This document shows positions 17,827 through 26,704 of a stretch of 63,662 nucleotides of DNA, piece after piece. The DNA lies in contig JAYYZE010000027.1 in NCBI GenBank assembly GCA_036340235.1, positions 1 to 63,662 of the forward strand, given 5' to 3'. Made by a program: the position numbers and the translations under genes. This DNA comes from GCA-2862585 sp036340235. GTDB taxonomy: Bacteria; Bacteroidota; Bacteroidia; Flavobacteriales; UBA7312. Position 1 is the first letter of the stretch; the number at the start of each line of letters is the position of its first letter. Below the pieces are notes generated by a model. That model searched no databases and had not been told where the DNA came from. It worked only from the letters and a program-made list of their open reading frames with translations.

Positions 17827-19887
17827 CTAATAATCTATCAAAAATACTTTCTCTACCGATCCATCATCAAAGAGGTAAAGCATGGGTGTTTGCCTTGTTA
17901 CGGGAATTTCTTGACCTAGAAGATTTGTAATTTTTTGGAGTGTTTTTTTACGTTTACCTTCTTCAAAAATGGAGTTGATATTACAGACAGCTTGACAATT
18001 TACTAGAGTAGGATATTGACCGCTACCATTTCCTGGATCTATGCAATTTCCATTGATGCAATTAAATGATTTGATATCGGATTCCTCAATACAGAACTCA
18101 TTTTCCTCTAAGCTTTCGAAGTTAGCATTGTTTGCTATTAGACTAGCGATTTGTTCATCATTAATTTCAATAGTGTAGTCGCCATTTTGGCCACAAGCGT
18201 ATTCAGGATTGGCGCCATACATCCCATCCCCATACGAATCATAAACTTTAAACGTATAACATCCTACGCCAAGACACCACGATTCCTCGGTCCAGCTTGG
18301 ATTTGGATTCATGTCGTCAGCGGTTTCACCTCCTGGATAATACCCTTCGTTGGCATCGTAAACCACTTGCCCTTGCTCATTAACTAGCTCCCACGAAGTT
18401 TCGATACCATAGCAGTCGGGTAAGAAATTTAACTTAACGACCGATTCTGTACAATATGTACAGCTACCATCGTCAATGGTAGCATCTGGGTTGTAATTAG
18501 CAGCACTTGGATCAGTACATCCAGGAAGACCATCATCGCAGTATCGTCCTTGCAAGCTTGTCACATTAGTACTATAAGGATCAAGCCATGGTTTTAGCTG
18601 CTGGCTAGAGCTATTGCCTATTTGGTCCCAACTGTACCAAATTTTACCATAAACATCTGGAGAATTGGTGGCGTCGCAATAGGAGGAGCCGCCTGTTAAC
18701 TTGCCAACTATCAGGCCGTTTTGATTAAAAATAGGTGAGCCTGATGAGCCACCTTCTGTCACACCATGACCATTAGTAGTATTTGCCCATGTGACCCGCC
18801 AGTGGGTATTATTGTTGTTACCCCAATTGAGGCCGCCAGCACTCGATAATGAGCTAGAGTAAGTAGATACTTTTTTGATATCACCAGATGGGTGATGAAA
18901 ACTCACACCCGAAGTAGCCCCTGTGTTACTGCGGTCCCATCCAGCAAAATAAGGGTTGAAGTCGGGTTCAGAATTGAGTTCCACTAAAAAGAAATCCGAA
19001 TCTCCATTATTTCCTTCGCCTCCACTATTGGATACTAGTTCACAGCCAGTGATGGCATCATATGATGGTTCATTTAGGGGTGTATTGCAACCGCTAGATT
19101 GGTAGTTAAAATAAAAAATGGCTTGGTTTAAATCATTTGAAGACACGCCACCACCATCAAAACAGTGGTCGGCGGATAATACGTAAGGGGTACAGTCATT
19201 GGCGGTAGTGTTTATCAATGCCCCTGAACACCATCCACTGCTCCAGCCATCAATGATTTGAATTCGACAGCTGGCATTTTTTTGATTTTGCCAGTTGTTG
19301 CCCTCAGAACAGTTAGCATTAACATGGCAAAATTCTGATGAGCCGAATGGGCCACCCCATCCACTAACACCTCGATAGGCATATGCTATTTTATCAATGT
19401 GTAATTTTGGTAATTCACTTTGATAATTGGCTTGAAAATATTCGATAATTAGTGCATCTCCTTTGATGAGTTCATTGGCAAATAAACCAGAACTATGGTT
19501 ATGCTTTGAGGTAAAAGGACCAATAACTTGTGTTTGCTTTGGATTATAGATATATAATTGACCACCAGAGGGTATCCAAAATTCATCGTAGTACAAGCTA
19601 AGGGCCTTAGCTCCTTCAGAGAATACGCTAACCGTCCATACACGACCATTTTCTACTTCCACCATATTGCTTTCAAGAATTGAGATAGAAGTTGGGATGA
19701 CTTTGGCAAATTCATACATTTCGGCAGTTTTAGATTCTCCAAAAACGTCATAGCTTGGAGGTATTATAGTAACGTTTGTTGGATTGGATGTCGCATAGTT
19801 AGGTGCCGATACTAAATTTATTTGAGCTTGAGCTTGTAGGTAATACAAAAGCGCTAAAATTAAGTAAGTAAATTTTATGGGTTTCAT
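17827..19887 (-). CDS. Secreted trypsin-like serine protease with variant C-terminal sorting motif
   Basis: 686 aa. Signal peptide 1-21. After a propeptide-like beta domain, residues ~200-440 carry the lysyl-endopeptidase-type S1 triad: His in LSADHC, Asp in GDSDFFLVEL, Ser in EGGSSGSP. A GCTDPSAANY...DDGSC box follows at ~458-482, then a beta domain, a Cys box near 608-641 (FNCINGNC...C...C) and a 45-residue end (LGQE...LYLFDDG.VEK) like that of the CAP-domain protein. It is a paralogue of the protease at 54809-56737, which instead ends in a type A domain. Confidence 0.88.
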   Translation of the reverse strand: MKPIKFTYLILALLYYLQAQAQINLVSAPNYATSNPTNVTIIPPSYDVFGESKTAEMYEFAKVIPTSISILESNMVEVENGRVWTVSVFSEGAKALSLYYDEFWIPSGGQLYIYNPKQTQVIGPFTSKHNHSSGLFANELIKGDALIIEYFQANYQSELPKLHIDKIAYAYRGVSGWGGPFGSSEFCHVNANCSEGNNWQNQKNASCRIQIIDGWSSGWCSGALINTTANDCTPYVLSADHCFDGGGVSSNDLNQAIFYFNYQSSGCNTPLNEPSYDAITGCELVSNSGGEGNNGDSDFFLVELNSEPDFNPYFAGWDRSNTGATSGVSFHHPSGDIKKVSTYSSSLSSAGGLNWGNNNNTHWRVTWANTTNGHGVTEGGSSGSPIFNQNGLIVGKLTGGSSYCDATNSPDVYGKIWYSWDQIGNSSSQQLKPWLDPYSTNVTSLQGRYCDDGLPGCTDPSAANYNPDATIDDGSCTYCTESVVKLNFLPDCYGIETSWELVNEQGQVVYDANEGYYPGGETADDMNPNPSWTEESWCLGVGCYTFKVYDSYGDGMYGANPEYACGQNGDYTIEINDEQIASLIANNANFESLEENEFCIEESDIKSFNCINGNCIDPGNGSGQYPTLVNCQAVCNINSIFEEGKRKKTLQKITNLLGQEIPVTRQTPMLYLFDDGSVEKVFLIDY

Positions 19888-20040
19888 AGAAGAAATACTT
19901 AGATTACAAATATAACAAAGAAAAATTTATGACTTAGAACTTTTTTTTACAAGTTATGAAATACTTACTTTGTTAAGATTTAATAATAACTTTCTTTATG
20001 GCTGTCAAAAAATTTACTATTAAATTTCTAATTTTATATA

Positions 20041-20496
20041 ATGAAATTCAAGCGTCTCACTAACGACGAATCTTTTGATTTGATTCCGTATCTTAAATCT
20101 TTCTTAAGTCAAAAAAAGGCGTATGAGGTTCAGATTCATGTTGGTTGTGATTCGCAGGTAAAACTTGGCAGAACAATCTATGTCTCAACAATTGTTTTAC
20201 ACGTTGGTTTAACGGGCTGTCACATATTGTACAAAAAAGAAATAGTCCCTAAGAAGCTCGATTTGTGGTCTAAGTTGTGGGGAGAAGTCGAGCGCTCTGT
20301 CCAGCTAACTCGTTTTTTAATTGAGCATCAGATTAAAATAGAATCTATAAACTTAGATTTAAATGACAAACCCATTCATGCCTCAAATAGATTAGTGTCA
20401 TCGGCATTAGGATTTGCCATGTCAACAGGTGTCAATGTTCGAATTAAACCTAATGTACTTCCTGCCATTTCTGCTGCTGATAATTTGTCTAAGTAA
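20041..20496 (+). CDS. YkuK-like ribonuclease H-fold protein (DUF458)
   Basis: 151 aa, family length. The VQIHVGCDSQVK segment is the RNase H-like first strand with its conserved Asp, followed by YVSTIVLHV; SINLDLND and the SSALGFAM/VRIKP region complete the fold. Activity is not established in this family. It is convergent with the next gene, 11 bp apart. Confidence 0.82.
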   Translation: MKFKRLTNDESFDLIPYLKSFLSQKKAYEVQIHVGCDSQVKLGRTIYVSTIVLHVGLTGCHILYKKEIVPKKLDLWSKLWGEVERSVQLTRFLIEHQIKIESINLDLNDKPIHASNRLVSSALGFAMSTGVNVRIKPNVLPAISAADNLSK

Positions 20497-20507
20497 GGCT
20501 AAACAAT

Positions 20508-20819
20508 CTAATTACCTCTGTTTCGCTTAAAAGCTTGAAACAATTGCTCTTTGATATCCTCTTCCATATCAACTTCGGCTTGCTGATAGCCCTCTAAGCG
20601 ACCAATCAACATGGCAATGAGGGATGCTTCTCTGACATTATGTCCCTTTTGAAGAATGTTCATTAATGCCTCGAAAGTATTTTCAGAGGTTTCTGCAATC
20701 TCATGAGCTATCTTTTCAAATTCAAAAAATTCATCACGATCACATTGAAGCAAATGGCAAATTTTTTCTAGTTCAAAAGCACTTAGATGCTCTGTTTTTT
20801 TTGGTAATTTCATAATCAT
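20508..20819 (-). CDS. Small acidic helical protein, unknown function
   Basis: 103 aa from an ATG at 20819; ATGs at 20813 and 20873 are alternatives, and the longest adds 18 residues unlike the rest. The protein is mostly charged helices (LEKICHLLQCDRDEFFEFEKIAHE, EDIKEQLFQAFKR). I do not recognise it. It is divergent from the Kazal-domain gene, leaving about 90 bp for both promoters. Confidence 0.6.
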   Translation of the reverse strand: MIMKLPKKTEHLSAFELEKICHLLQCDRDEFFEFEKIAHEIAETSENTFEALMNILQKGHNVREASLIAMLIGRLEGYQQAEVDMEEDIKEQLFQAFKRNRGN

Positions 20820-20910
20820 AGAATCTAAAGTGTATAAGTGCAAACAGTGTGCCACTACATTTTGTAAAGTCATTTTGTCAGTGTATATTTACCCTGTAAA
20901 CTGCCCAACG

Positions 20911-22236
20911 ATGAAATATATATTTATTATTTTTTATACAATCCTATTTTTCAACAACGCTAACGCGCAATGCGTTGACAGTACCGTTATTAATCCAGAT
21001 TGCTTTTGTCCTTTGATTTATGACCCTGTATGTGGTTGTGATGGTCAAATGTATTCGAACTCTTGCGAGGCTACTCAATGTTTTGGAGTGACTTCTTTCA
21101 TTAGCGCTAATGATAGTTTGGGTAACCCCATAGATTGCAGTTCCTTTTCCGGAGCTAATTTATGCGATTCCATCGATGTGTCGTTATCTTCATTTTCATT
21201 GGATGTTGAAAGTGGTCAGCCATTTTTTTTGATGGAACTGAATTCCTTGTTTTATAGCAACGAATTTATTGATGGTGCAGGATTTGTTTTATTGAACAAT
21301 GATGGTGACATAGTGGCTTTTGAAGGTAACCAATCCCCTAACGTCTATGGTTTTGGTGCACAATACAGTGACCAGCGTCAACTGTATATAGATGAGTTTG
21401 TTGATTTACCTTTTGAAGGTACTTTGCTTCTTATTGAAGGCTATTTTTCGGGAAATAATCAGACGTATTGCTCGTTCCCTGTGTCATTCGATTTTGACGG
21501 GGGAGTGACCTTAGATGGGCAATTCTTAATAGAAACAGAAACAGATTACGTAGAGTTTACTCAAGATTCCGTAACAGTTTTTGATTTTGAAGATGACTCC
21601 TCCTGTTATTTTTTCTTTGAATACGAATATACTGCCAATGATTCTTTATTAATATTGAACAACCAATACTATGAGGAAATGATTGTCTTTCCCTATGAGT
21701 TACAAGGAGCAACCATTATCGTACCTTTTGAGGGAGAACTAGCTAGTATGGTCCCTTTTTCGTTTGATACATTGGGTTGGGTGGAATGCGAGGAGCAAGA
21801 TGATTGCCTTATCAGCGAGGTTTTGAGTCAAATTGGTGTTTGTGACAGTTCTGGCTTTTTTATGGTTAATGTAGAGTTCATGGTTGAAAATTCTAACTCC
21901 TGGGGCTTTACTGCAGAGGTCAACGGTACAAGCTATGGAGAATATAAATATGGAGCGTCTTACTACGCCATTGGTCCTCTATTGGCGGATGGGCAAACTA
22001 ACTATGAATTGGTATTAATTGATAATGAAGATAACGATTGTATTGGCATTTTTGAAGTGGGTGTCGTAAGCTGTGACTCTGTTCCATCATCCATGAATGT
22101 ATTCACAAAAAACAAGCAACTTGTCGAAATAAGAAATATACTTGGCAAGACAATCAAAACCCCACTTACCAACAAACCATATGTCTATTTTTACTCTGAC
22201 GGAACCGTTGAGAAAAAAATGTTTTTAAAATATTAG
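20911..22236 (+). CDS. Secreted protein with Kazal-type inhibitor domain and variant sorting motif
   Basis: 441 aa from ATG 20911; an upstream in-frame ATG adds 27 residues that mask the signal peptide MKYIFIIFYTILFF...ANAQ. Residues ~20-60 match Kazal domains: CFCPLIYDPVCGCDG, MYSNSCEA and further Cys. The middle is beta-rich and unrecognised. The C-terminus (VEIRNILGKT...YFYSDGTVEKK) is the variant end shared with two other proteins here. Kazal domains inhibit serine proteases; the target could be an own or a foreign protease. It is followed 6 bp later by a hydrolase gene. Confidence 0.78.
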   Translation: MKYIFIIFYTILFFNNANAQCVDSTVINPDCFCPLIYDPVCGCDGQMYSNSCEATQCFGVTSFISANDSLGNPIDCSSFSGANLCDSIDVSLSSFSLDVESGQPFFLMELNSLFYSNEFIDGAGFVLLNNDGDIVAFEGNQSPNVYGFGAQYSDQRQLYIDEFVDLPFEGTLLLIEGYFSGNNQTYCSFPVSFDFDGGVTLDGQFLIETETDYVEFTQDSVTVFDFEDDSSCYFFFEYEYTANDSLLILNNQYYEEMIVFPYELQGATIIVPFEGELASMVPFSFDTLGWVECEEQDDCLISEVLSQIGVCDSSGFFMVNVEFMVENSNSWGFTAEVNGTSYGEYKYGASYYAIGPLLADGQTNYELVLIDNEDNDCIGIFEVGVVSCDSVPSSMNVFTKNKQLVEIRNILGKTIKTPLTNKPYVYFYSDGTVEKKMFLKY

Positions 22237-22242
22237 AATCCA

Positions 22243-23007
22243 TTGTTAAGTTACAAAACATTTCACCTCTCAAAAAATGCTAAGTGGCTAACATTCATTC
22301 ATGGTGCTGGGGGAAGTAGTACCATTTGGTATAAACAAATCAAGGAGTTGAAACCATACTTTAACCTTCTTCTCATCGATTTACGTGGGCATGGAATGTC
22401 AAATCAACTGCCAATAGGCGATAACTATACATTGGACGATGTAACGAACGAACTAGTCGATGTTTGTAACCATTTAAATATTAGTAAATCCCATTTTATG
22501 GGGGTGTCACTTGGATCTGTATTAATAGCCAAACTCACCCAATCAAGACCTCAGTTAGTTGATAAAGTAGTACTCAGTGGCGCTATTACACGTTTTAATC
22601 TAAAAACACGTTTCCTCTTACGTTTACTACTATTTACCAAGAACATACTGCCTAACATGGTGCTTTACGCTACTTTCGCTTGGATAGTTATGCCAAAAAA
22701 AAATCATCGGTTTTCTAGAAAATTGTTCGTTAGAGAGGCTAAAAAAATTAAGCACAGGGCCTTTAGAAAATGGTTGCGCTTATTGCCTGAGATCAAAGCT
22801 ACCATTGATAATATTTCAAACCTCAAAATTGATCGACCAGTTTTATTTATTTCGGGACAAGAAGACTACCTTTTTGTCAACCAAATTGAAGAATACGTTA
22901 AAAGTCATTCCAATTGTATTTTAAAAAGAATCAAGCATTCTGGACATATTGTCAATATTGATCAACCCCACTTATTTAACAAACATACATTACAATTTTT
23001 AAGATGA
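22243..23007 (+). CDS. Alpha/beta hydrolase
   Basis: 254 aa using a TTG start at 22243, since no ATG lies between the preceding in-frame stop (22234-22236) and the first conserved strand. FIHGAGGSSTIW is the oxyanion loop, LIDLRGHGMS the next strand, GVSLGS the nucleophile elbow, VLFISGQEDYLF the acid strand and KHSGHIVNID the catalytic His. It starts 6 bp after the Kazal-protein gene and overlaps the next gene by 4 bp (ATGA), so the three form an operon. Substrate unknown. Confidence 0.85.
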   Translation: MLSYKTFHLSKNAKWLTFIHGAGGSSTIWYKQIKELKPYFNLLLIDLRGHGMSNQLPIGDNYTLDDVTNELVDVCNHLNISKSHFMGVSLGSVLIAKLTQSRPQLVDKVVLSGAITRFNLKTRFLLRLLLFTKNILPNMVLYATFAWIVMPKKNHRFSRKLFVREAKKIKHRAFRKWLRLLPEIKATIDNISNLKIDRPVLFISGQEDYLFVNQIEEYVKSHSNCILKRIKHSGHIVNIDQPHLFNKHTLQFLR

Positions 23008-23708
23008 AATTACTTAATGTAGTTACTTTCTTCTTTTCGCTTTTCACAGCCTGCCACTCACAAAACCCAATCATTGTCAATCTAAATGCCGAGGATTTCA
23101 AAGCTACTTTTGAAATGGAGGGTGGTTAACTAGTAGACGTCCGAACAAATCAAGAAGTACAAAGAGGACGATTGGAAGATGCCAGCGTCATTAATTTTTA
23201 TGATTCTAACTTTGATAAACAAATTGCCAAACTTCAGAGAGGGAAACCCATATTTGTGTATTGTAAAAGCGGTGGCAGAAGTTCCAAAGTAGCGAATCAA
23301 TTAGTTAAGTTAGGATATCAAAAAGTATACAACCTAAGCGGAGGAGTAATGGCTTGGAAGCGAGCGGGGTATTCTTTAACTGAAGGGAAAATAATTCAAG
23401 GCGCGCAATCACAGCTCGTTAATCTAGATGACATCAGCTAGTTAATTGCCAAAGAAAATAATTTTCTGCTAGATTTTCACACCAAATGGTGTGTGCCATG
23501 TCGTAAGCTATCGCCCATTATTGATGAGGTTGGTAAAGAACTGCCCGATGTAACGGTCTTAAAAGTAGATATTGACCAATGCGAATCATGTGCACTACAG
23601 TGGGGTATTGAAGCCGTCCCTACTTTGGTGCATTTTAAACAAGGCAAAGAGGTATGGCGACATAGTGGCTTAATTTCAAAGCTAGAACTTACCCAACAGC
23701 TTCAATAG
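23004..23708 (+). pseudogene. Lipoprotein rhodanese-thioredoxin fusion with two in-frame stops
   Basis: One frame from ATG 23004 to TAG 23708 encodes a lipobox signal (LFTAC), a rhodanese domain and a thioredoxin domain, broken by TAA at 23127-23129 and TAG at 23439-23441. Both stops fall where Gln or Lys would fit (EGG-stop-LVDVR, DIS-stop-LIAKEN), and neither shifts the frame. Active-site motifs are intact: YCKSGGRSS (rhodanese) and WCVPC (thioredoxin). There are no other lesions in 235 codons, so decay is very recent, or the stops are read through, or they are sequence errors. The start overlaps the hydrolase stop (ATGA). Confidence 0.85.
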
Positions 23709-23781
23709 AACCAAATTAGGAATCGTGATTTAAGCTCAACCAATCAATAGTATTGATTTGTCAATCTTTTAATCAATAGCA

Positions 23782-23806
23782 TAAAAAAACCTCACAATAT
23801 TGTGAG
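23782..23806 (-). terminator. Rho-independent terminator downstream of the 911-aa CotH gene
   Basis: The perfect 16-bp palindrome CTCACAATATTGTGAG (23791-23806) is followed on the minus strand by seven T's (A-run 23783-23789). It lies 25 bp past the stop of the minus-strand gene. The plus-strand rhodanese-thioredoxin gene has no comparable T-run. Confidence 0.8.
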
Positions 23807-23830
23807 ATTATTTATTGATTTATTGAACAA

Positions 23831-26566
23831 TTACATAACAACTATCTTTTTATGAAAGTGTTGGTAATTATTACTAATGGTTAAGGTGTAAATACCGCTT
23901 GCTTTATGGCTTAAGTCAATACCCCTGTTATAGTGTCCATTCAATTCTGTCAACTGTTCTAAGAAAACCACCTTTCCCAAATAGTCCGTAATAGTGATTA
24001 GTAGGTCTTGCTTTTGATTTAAATCAAGGCTAACTACAAACTGTCCATCTGTGGGATTGGGATATAGAATGAATTGGTCAAGAACCGATTGAGAATAATC
24101 GGTATTTAATGGTTCTGGTACTGACACATTATTTGAAAAAAGCGTGCAGTTTTGAGAGGTCACTACCAGTTGATAATTACCTGGGATTGGATTTATAATT
24201 TCTGAACTTTCATCTAAAGATTGGTCATTAAAGTACCACTCAATGTCATAGTCGTTTATGTTACAGACGATTGAGGGTGTGAGAACTTGATTATGGTACA
24301 TTAATTCTACAGAAAATATGTCTTCACACAAATCAAAATGGGCGGTTAGCACGTCTTCATTATTGGCGTTGTAGTGAATGGTATCCTCAAAAATTTGAAA
24401 GCCGTTCTGATCACTCCAGTATAGAAATTCATATCCCTCATGTGGCTTAGCAATAAGGGTTAAATCGCATTGGTTGAAATATGTTCCACTCCAAGGCAGA
24501 TTATCGTGTATGACGGTATTCAGTTGAATGTAGCCAGAGTTTAGTGGCTGAGCATTAAGGCTTATGTCAATAGAACCATCTAGAGACAAGCTTTCATTTA
24601 AAAAATAGATAGCGGGTTCTATTCTTAATTGGTTATAATCAGTAATTTGGTCAACTGCCGATTCCCATTGATTGATAGATTGTAGTGTGCCGTTGATGGT
24701 AGGCTCGTTAATCCATCTGTCTATGTGGTCATTCATAGCTGGGTATATGGTATTTTTGATGGAGTCAACGATCAAGGCAAAGCGATTAGGATTGAAAACA
24801 GTATTGATAAGGTCGGCATATCGGTTGACAAATTGGCATTTGAATTGATTATTTTGTAATACTTTGTTGAATAATTCGGAGTGCATAGTAGGGTAGGCGG
24901 GCCACATGGCATATTGCAAGTAGTTTTCCCATTCGGCCCATTCGTTACTGGTAAAATAGCCAAACGAACCATCAGTGTCATATAAGACATAATTTATTTT
25001 ACCGTTCTCTGTATTTGGTCGCCATAATTTGATATTATTCGCTCCCCAGGCAATCCCCATCCAGTCCATGTTTTGAATATACGTTTGTATGATAAAATAA
25101 TCGATGTAGTTATGTATGTTGAACCTCTCCGAGAATTGGTAGTAAAAGTCGTCACTATTAGCGTCTTCATTTAACAGAAAGTCGAAAGATGTGTTAATCT
25201 GCTCTGAGGAGCCATTTAAAACCCCAAACGAATTCATTAGGTCCAGCTCATCGCTAGACAAGTCGTTATTGTCAGCGATACTGTGTTCGTCAATTTTTTC
25301 TCTGGCGCCATACACCCCCCAATAGACGCCGTTGAGATAAACAATACATGCCTCGTAAGCCATGTAGTCCACACGTGTGTGGCCGGCAACAGAAGAAAAA
25401 ATGGCATCTTGTATTTTGTCGCTCCAAGTATGTTGACCGCCATTTCTTAGATTCAAATTATTAAAGGATGTTAAATATGGTTTGGATTCAAAAAGAGGGT
25501 ATTCTAGTCTGCCAGTGTATTTTGATTTAAAATCCAAACGAAAGGATTTTTGTGGCTCTGCTCTGGACCATCCACCATGAATTTCTAAATCAAAGTGTTC
25601 TTCTCCAATTTTTATTTTTTGCTCGTCGAATACTTCTATTCTTGAAAATTTGGACCACTGCTGCCAAAAATTACTACCATAGTAAGGATAGTCTTGGTTA
25701 GGGTTTGGTCCAAATACGTAAATTCCCTCATAATAGTCCCATAGATGTGATGGGTCGGTATGAATTGAAAAAACCGTCAGCTGGTGATTATCTTCTTCAA
25801 AAATATACGTTCTGTCAACCACTTTGGAGGGTAGTTGACCAACCGAAAAGGCACGCAGAGATAGCACCTTGTTAGTGTTCGCAACTATTGGAAGTAAATA
25901 GAGGTTGTCTGAGGGAGTGGGAATACTTCCATCGGTAGTGTAATGTACTACTATTTCGTTGGCTTGGTTTGTTTGACTAATACTTATTTCGTTGGCATAC
26001 CAACCTGAAGGATGAGAAACCACGGGAGCTGGCGTGATGCCAGAGTAACAAATACTTTGAGTATTGGTTTCGTTGGGAGTGGGAGTATTAAAAAAACACC
26101 AGTTGTTTGCTCCATCAAATTGCCTTCCATGCGATATTCCATAATAGAGGCTGGTGTCGATCATTACATTATCAATAATTTGTTTGGCAGTTGACAAATG
26201 AAGAATTTCTCCCATAGACAACTTAAAATTTGTGTGATATGTACTCATGCCAGCTTCATAAAAGTTGGTGTCCAGGTCGGAGCAATAGAAAATAATATTG
26301 GAGCCCGATGCAAGGCTTACAGAAGGAAGTGGCCATTTTGCAAGATCTTCTTCATTATCTGATAAAAAGAAGTCAGATAAGTCAATATCACTTTCAGAAT
26401 AATTATGAATTTCAACCCAATCACTTTCGTTTCCAAACGCATCAAACGTCCCTTTTAAAGGGGAATATTCGTTGATGACTAATTGTGCCAATAGCATATT
26501 AGATAAAAAGCAGAAAGCCATGCAAAAGCTTAGTTTCCTAATGATTGAAAATCCAAGAAAATTCAT
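23831..26566 (-). CDS. Secreted lamin-tail/CotH-domain protein with T9SS type A domain
   Basis: 911 aa. Signal peptide ~1-27. A lamin-tail (LTD) domain at ~28-130 (LVINEYSPL...ESDWVEIHNYSE) is followed by a chitobiase-like segment (VHYTTDGSIPTP, ~200), then a CotH domain ~310-640: KSFRLDFKSKYTG, NNLNLRNGG, YWGVYGAREKID and LYDTDGSFG with its Asp pair. Two small beta domains precede the type A sorting end (YPNPTDG...GIYTL). CotH of Bacillus is a protein kinase; secreted Bacteroidota homologues have unknown targets. It is followed by a strong terminator. Confidence 0.87.
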   Translation of the reverse strand: MNFLGFSIIRKLSFCMAFCFLSNMLLAQLVINEYSPLKGTFDAFGNESDWVEIHNYSESDIDLSDFFLSDNEEDLAKWPLPSVSLASGSNIIFYCSDLDTNFYEAGMSTYHTNFKLSMGEILHLSTAKQIIDNVMIDTSLYYGISHGRQFDGANNWCFFNTPTPNETNTQSICYSGITPAPVVSHPSGWYANEISISQTNQANEIVVHYTTDGSIPTPSDNLYLLPIVANTNKVLSLRAFSVGQLPSKVVDRTYIFEEDNHQLTVFSIHTDPSHLWDYYEGIYVFGPNPNQDYPYYGSNFWQQWSKFSRIEVFDEQKIKIGEEHFDLEIHGGWSRAEPQKSFRLDFKSKYTGRLEYPLFESKPYLTSFNNLNLRNGGQHTWSDKIQDAIFSSVAGHTRVDYMAYEACIVYLNGVYWGVYGAREKIDEHSIADNNDLSSDELDLMNSFGVLNGSSEQINTSFDFLLNEDANSDDFYYQFSERFNIHNYIDYFIIQTYIQNMDWMGIAWGANNIKLWRPNTENGKINYVLYDTDGSFGYFTSNEWAEWENYLQYAMWPAYPTMHSELFNKVLQNNQFKCQFVNRYADLINTVFNPNRFALIVDSIKNTIYPAMNDHIDRWINEPTINGTLQSINQWESAVDQITDYNQLRIEPAIYFLNESLSLDGSIDISLNAQPLNSGYIQLNTVIHDNLPWSGTYFNQCDLTLIAKPHEGYEFLYWSDQNGFQIFEDTIHYNANNEDVLTAHFDLCEDIFSVELMYHNQVLTPSIVCNINDYDIEWYFNDQSLDESSEIINPIPGNYQLVVTSQNCTLFSNNVSVPEPLNTDYSQSVLDQFILYPNPTDGQFVVSLDLNQKQDLLITITDYLGKVVFLEQLTELNGHYNRGIDLSHKASGIYTLTISNNYQHFHKKIVVM

Positions 26567-26704
26567 ATAAAATACCTGTTTAGCAGGTAGCTAAATTACA
26601 ATAATTAATTGATGTGTAGCTAAATTGGCTAATTGACCAAAAGAATTATCAAATAATAGTAAGTTTAAACAAACAAAAAGTATTGTTTTGTTACTTCCAA
26701 TCAT

